A DNA stretch of 64,000 bases from Cocos nucifera (taxonomy: Eukaryota; Streptophyta; Magnoliopsida; Arecales; Arecaceae), in the NCBI GenBank assembly GCA_006176705.1, contig QRFJ01007103.1, positions 62,001-126,000 of the forward strand. The letters run 5' to 3'. Below the pieces are notes generated by a model. That model was not told the DNA's origin. It searched no databases and saw only the letters and a list, made by a program, of their open reading frames with translations. How positions within the stretch are numbered: position 1 is the stretch's first letter; the number at the start of each line of letters is the position of its first letter. This document shows, in pieces, positions 59,557-64,000 of this stretch. The translations under genes were made by a program, and so were the position numbers.

Positions 59557-60338
59557 TCGAGATTATGCTCAATTCAGAGATCGAACGAGGGCTACTGCAG
59601 TGATAGCTAGAAGTGAGTCAGAGGCTAATGCCCTATTGATATTTGATGAGATATCTACTTCTTCCTAATAGTGGATTTTAGATTCTACATGCATCAATCA
59701 TGTTTGTTGTAGAAAGAAGTTGTTTGACTTTTTGAAGAGTAGTGAGAGTACTGTTCATCTACTAAATGGATCGAGCTATGCGATCAAAGGCATCGAGACG
59801 GTCAGCAGGAGGACACATAATGGTATAGTGAAGAGATTGGAGAAGGTCCAATACATACATAATTTTAGATGGAATCTTATCTTACTGAGTTGACTAGATT
59901 TAAACGGCTATAGGTGGGTTGCTAGTAATGAAATCCTAAAGATCATGCATGGCAATAGAATTATTTTAGAAGAAAAAAAAAGATGAGAGAATATTACTAT
60001 CTGGTAGGAAGCCCAATGCAAATTGAAGCTTCAGAAGCTAGAGGAAGCTCAGTGTGAGGTAGAGCTCTAAATGAAGGTGGTCGGGTATGAGATGAGAGAC
60101 TCAAAAGGATGAGAGATGACATTGCAGAGTGAAGTTTCTATTACCACAGAAGATTTTTCTTAGCAAATCTTTGGTTAGAGTGGACACAATCCATGACGGA
60201 GGTGTGATTGAGTAGCCTGGCTCGACTCCCATGTCCATCCATCCATGAGATAGTAGTTATGCCCTAAGACATAGGGACGAGATGGATCACAAACACTCAA
60301 AGATAGGTGGAGGCCAAACATCGAGTCAGGGTAGAGAT
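59557..60338 (+). pseudogene. copia-5 protease and pre-integrase fragment
   Basis: The frame reads RDRTRATAVIARSESEANAL, then WILDSTCINHVCCRKKLFDF (59680-59745; the active site Gly is Thr). HLLNGSSYAIKGIETV (59757-59804) and a pre-integrase VQYIHNFRWNLILL (59845-59888) follow. It is collinear with the minus-strand copia-2 copy at 23440-23870. It stops at 60338, next to an LTR of the copia-2 type; gagtcagggtagagat just before may be a polypurine tract. Confidence 0.75.
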
Positions 60339-61175
60339 TATTGAGAAAAATACCTTAAAATTTATTCCATAATAAGTTTAAAATGAGGTCTAAGATGACA
60401 AATGGAATCCAACGAGATCAAGATCAGTCATAACGAAGTCCAGAAGGAGGAGATACATGTGAGGGAGCAGATCGAGAGCAAGCTGTACGGCACATAGGTC
60501 AGTGCAGGCTAGAGGTGGCATGGGCTAGGCCCGATAGTGCATTGGTGTTGGGCCAGCAGCATGCTGCTAAGCCTGCCCAAATGCGTGCGAGCACATGCAC
60601 ACGGGCCACACGTGCATGGGCTGTGTGGGCACCCAGGCCCAAATGGGATTCACGGTCCATCATGGACTGCTCTTTTGCAGCATACAGCCCATCCACCTAG
60701 ATCGATCATGATCTAATGGCTCTAGAGTGAGCCGATTGCGATCAAATGGCCAGATGGATTTAAGGCATGATCTGGATGCTATTTGTGTGATCAAATAGCT
60801 CTGGTTCGAGTCGATCACAATCGGATGGTCCAGAAGAATTTGAGATTTGATTTGGACTAGGTCTTCCAATGAAATACTATTTTAAGATTTCTAAAGTTTG
60901 TAAAACTCAAATTAATGAGCCGTTTACTGCATCGGATAGCTAGTGATGTCCTAGTGGTACAAAGAGACTTCTTAAGAGATTTTAGAGAGCTTTTATATAG
61001 ATTTTGGGGCTTCTTATTGAGAGACTCTTGTATAAGAGTTGAGTGCTAAGTTCTTCTTGTATTTATTTGATTTTGATTCTCTCATAGTAAAGTTTGCATG
61101 TCCTATGTAGATAGACTTGATGCCAATCCATGTATTTTTATTGTGTTTACTTGTTGTTTTCTCTTTCTTTTCTCA
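60339..61175 (+). repeat. copia-6 LTR (copia-2 family)
   Basis: It starts TATTGAGAAAAATACCTTAA (TG changed to TA) and ends tttctca, 837 bp. It matches the copia-2 LTR in order at both ends. Motifs such as gatc(a/t)aatggc(c/t) recur at 60708-60830. A primer site follows it and copia internal sequence precedes it. Confidence 0.75.
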
Positions 61176-61177
61176 TG

Positions 61178-61191
61178 TGGTATCAACATCC
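61178..61191 (+). other. copia-6 primer-binding site
   Basis: TGGTATCAACATCC lies two bases past the LTR; the first eight bases match the initiator-Met type. Confidence 0.7.
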
Positions 61192-62440
61192 ACTTTCCAT
61201 CATTATTGTAATCTTGGGTAGGTGATATGTATTCTATAATTGAGGGATCTGTCTTAATAGTATGGCGTGTTGGAGGAGAGATCATCCAGGGATTTGTGGT
61301 CGAGATTGCACATATTGTATATGGAAAAGAATATGTGCAACAAGTTGATACTGAACAAGTAACTATACAGTCTTTGAATGTAAGAGGGCAAGGATGTTGC
61401 AGGGCATATTTAGTAATTCGATCGGATGAGTATCGATTTGCTCAATATTGGGGTGGAGATTGAAGAGGAGGACAAGAGCTTGTTGCTATTATGTTTGCTA
61501 TCTTGGAGCTTTGATCTGTTGGTTATGATGCTACTGTATGGTAAGGAGACATTAGTGTATAAGAAGATCATGTCAATGCTCAAGTCCAATTAGTAGTGAA
61601 AATGGATGATGAAGAGAGAGGCTTTCTAGAAGAGTCTTACTATTTCAAAGAATCCTAAGAAATGAAAGAAAAAAAGCAAGCAGGTGGGACAGATATAGTC
61701 TGAGAAAGGCAGCAAGGAGGTTACGCGCGTTAAGTGTGGTGAAGTTAGGCATTTTAACCAGGAGTGTCCGCTTTGGAAGAAGGGCAAGGGAGGAGAAAGG
61801 ATTCTTGGGTTTTCTAGGTTCAATCTTTGAGTCTGAAGAGTTGGATAAGCTCTTCATGATTTTGAAGGAGCCTACAAGGTGTGAAGGATCTAAAATGGCT
61901 TTGAAGAGGTCCACCGAGTGTGGAGGATTTGAAGGAGCAGTGATAGTGATCGAGGTACAACGGCAGGCCCAACAAGGTAGAATGAGGTGGCAGGCCTTGG
62001 GTACAAGATTAAATTATACAACATCATCAAGTGGATTTCAGAGTCAGATGGAGCATCAAGCAGAGGCAGTTTCATAGGTAGAGGGAGCTTTGGTACGAGT
62101 TCAGAGTAGAGGGATATAGGGGGAGGGGCGATATCCTAGCACCAGTGCCAGAGTTGCATAGAGCCAGATGAAGCAGAGTATGCAAATGAAGAAGCATAGC
62201 TCTGAGGAGATCGTGTCAGATAGAGCATCAGTTACAATGTGTGCAGTATAGGAACGATGTGGTCTTTCTAAGAAAGTATAAGATAATAAGTGATACAGCT
62301 TCCAAGCAGAAGCGAGCCTATAATAAGTTCTAAGATGGTGCCAAGGAGCAAGCAAAGATCTTCAGCTATGGAGATGGTCATTCCAAAGGTCTCCAAGGAA
62401 GCTCAGAAGCTGAAGAAGATTGAAGGTGGCTAAGATGTTC
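61192..62440 (+). pseudogene. copia-6 gag remnant
   Basis: In broken plus frames: LLVMMLLYGKETLVYKKIMSML (61505-61590), which resembles the copia Gag LV.TLLYGKETL block, then MDDEERGFLEESYYF. A knuckle-like KCGEVRHFNQEC (about 61728-61764, first Cys lost) comes next. Past 61850 only Lys/Gln-rich pieces remain. The first open frame (61227-61463) I do not recognise. Stops are frequent. Confidence 0.6.
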
Positions 62441-64000
62441 GTATAAGAGATTATCAGGGTATGCAGCGACAACAGGAGCATGTAGAAGGATATTACCAGA
62501 CTTGCCAAGGCTTGGGAGTGTCAAGATGAAGATTATAGGAGTTAATATGGTGCTCTCAAGTCTTGGAAGGCCAAAAGTTGAGTCATGGAGTTGGCTCAAT
62601 GTGTTTAGGACCGGTTTGGGCCCTAGGACTAGGATCGATTTGATTCTTGGGTCTTAAGGTCTAGAAATTTAGGGCTTCAAGGGGCTAATTCATGGATGGA
62701 TCAGGTTTGGATCCATGGGGATGAGATTGAGTCAAGTCATAGGTGTACATGGGCTTAGGATGAGCACAATCTCATTGGATTAACCATGAAAGTTTTTGGA
62801 TCAAGGGTCAAGTCACATTGGCTATGTATATAAGCACTCTATATATTAGGATTTGATTATTACAGAATGAATTAATTCTTTTCTCCCTAAAAAATCCTAG
62901 CCATCTCTCACACCTCTTTCTCTTTGTCTTCTCCATGCCACTAGCAAGAAACCCTAGGGTTTCTTGGCCACCACACCTAAAAAGCAAAGAAAGGAGGTGC
63001 TAGGAATCCCAGCACCCCCTAGTGTTGCCGCCCCCTCTTTTCTCCCTTCTTGCTATCATCCAAGAGAGGTTCCAAGCCACTTTTCTCTAGTGATTAAAAA
63101 GGTCAGGAAGAGTGCTTCTAGATCTGAATAAGGAAGATTCAAATTTGGAAGACAAAGGATTAGAAGGGAGAAGAAATCCTGTCAAGAAGGTGTTGCCCAG
63201 AAATTTGCTGTAAAGGATCTTGAATGCCTCATATTCATGGAGCTGTTTCCTAATGCCTAAGCTTCAGATGTTTTAGGCATTAAAACAGTAAGTTTATGGG
63301 TTAACTACATATCTACTGTTTTAATTGTGGGATAATCTAATCCTAGGAGGATTAGGAGAAGGCAGCGCTATTAAGAGGCTGTCGCATAGAAATCTGCACG
63401 CCTATAGATTTTTAGCACTTTGTCTCTTTTTTAGTTTGCTGGATTAACACTCAGGTTCCACGTAAGAGATCAGTCCATGGCTGGTATTAAGATGGTACCA
63501 GGTTTCAATATATCGACATCCTATCAGTAGAGGTTATGCACTGGTATATCAATATCCTGCCAGTATCGATTATGCACAGGTACTTTAATTTAATTTATAG
63601 CTATCGAGATGAATGTAATGTTTTAAAAAAAAATTGATTTATGAATGAAAATAAATTTATATAGGATTTATTTAATTAGTATTGTATATTTTAAACTAAT
63701 GTAACTTGCATGCTTTTTTTAGTATATTATTATTATTAAATTTATCTAGCTAAAGTATACATTGCTTACTGGGTTATCTGATTTATTATTCTATATTTTA
63801 CTATTTTTACAGGTTCAATGAGTTAGTTTGACTTAGAAATTCTATATGAGAGAGCAAATTAGAAGAGAAATTTAATATCTTTATTTTAGATTGGGATTTA
63901 TTAAAGTTGGTGAAAAACTATGAAATTTTATTTTATAAGATATTTTTGATTTAGTTATTTAGATTAAGGTTGAATATTAATTATTTAAATTTTATTTTGC
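62441..64000 (+). repeat. LTR-like sequence at the right edge
   Basis: It has a TATA-like tatgtatataagcac near 62823-62837, a pyrimidine-rich leader with accctagggtttcttgg (62950-62975), two 36-bp repeat units (63509-63580) of the Del-LTR kind, and cattgcttactgggttatc near 63760, like the Del LTR at 46510. It is probably a plus-strand Del-type LTR that runs past the edge. Its start is not resolved and may lie near 62480-62600. Confidence 0.5.
63509..63580. repeat. 36-bp tandem repeat, two units
   Basis: Units atatc(g/a)a(c/t)atcctrycagta at 63509 and 63545, each ending ttatgcac(t/a)ggt. Confidence 0.85.

Noticed and set aside
61227..61463. 78-codon plus frame as a new gene
   Set aside because: Located between a copia primer site and Gag blocks; most simply a leader or decayed Gag.

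Overview
The window is plant nuclear DNA made almost entirely of decayed, nested transposable elements. It carries plant Ty3/gypsy retrotransposons of the Tat (dual RNase H), Athila-like and Del/Tekay-like types, several Ty1/copia elements with initiator-tRNA-Met type primer sites, CACTA DNA-transposon ends and LINE remnants. It is A+T rich and I see no intact host gene. A large-genome flowering plant, perhaps a monocot such as a palm, is my guess; the sequence alone does not prove it.

Layout, left to right. (1) 1-7101: a Tat-lineage element on the minus strand (Tat-1) with LTR, gag, protease, RT, two RNase H domains and integrase. (2) 7102-9642: gag and 5' LTR of a minus-strand copia element (copia-1), interrupted by Tat-1. 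(3) 9643-23342: a second minus-strand Tat element (Tat-2), which is the host of most insertions in this half. Copia-1 and a complete LTR-gag-protease-LTR Athila-like element (9866-17001, plus) sit in its RNase H/integrase linker. A solo LTR with a perfect 5-bp target duplication (18929-21480) sits between its RT and protease. A CACTA end (to 22917) sits in its gag. (4) 23400-35336: a minus-strand copia element (copia-2) whose gag is split by a 9.6-kb Athila-like composite with three LTRs (24356-33936). (5) 35340-35700: a LINE fragment. (6) 35719-46902: a Del-type LTR split by a copia element (copia-3, 37139-41652) and a CACTA element (41653-46130) that carries LINE-like and possibly host-derived DNA. 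(7) 46903-48356: decayed Del internal sequence. (8) 48357-57611: a plus-strand copia element (copia-4) ending in an inverted copy of its own family's LTR and leader, which gives a 2.8-kb-armed inverted repeat. (9) 57612-64000: CACTA subterminal repeats, an internal-LTR-internal copia segment (59557-62440) and a further LTR-like stretch at the right edge.

No working gene set is present. The protein regions are pseudogenes broken mostly by transitions: catalytic Asp to Asn in reverse transcriptases, CAA/CAG to stop, TG/CA LTR ends to TA. This pattern is expected of silenced, cytosine-methylated DNA. Function can be described only for the ancestral elements: gag forms the particle, protease processes the polyprotein, RT with RNase H copies RNA primed by a host tRNA at the PBS, and integrase inserts the product. 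Both Athila-like elements lack RT and integrase and would have depended on helper elements. No CRISPR array, tRNA or rRNA gene or bacterial-type operon was found.
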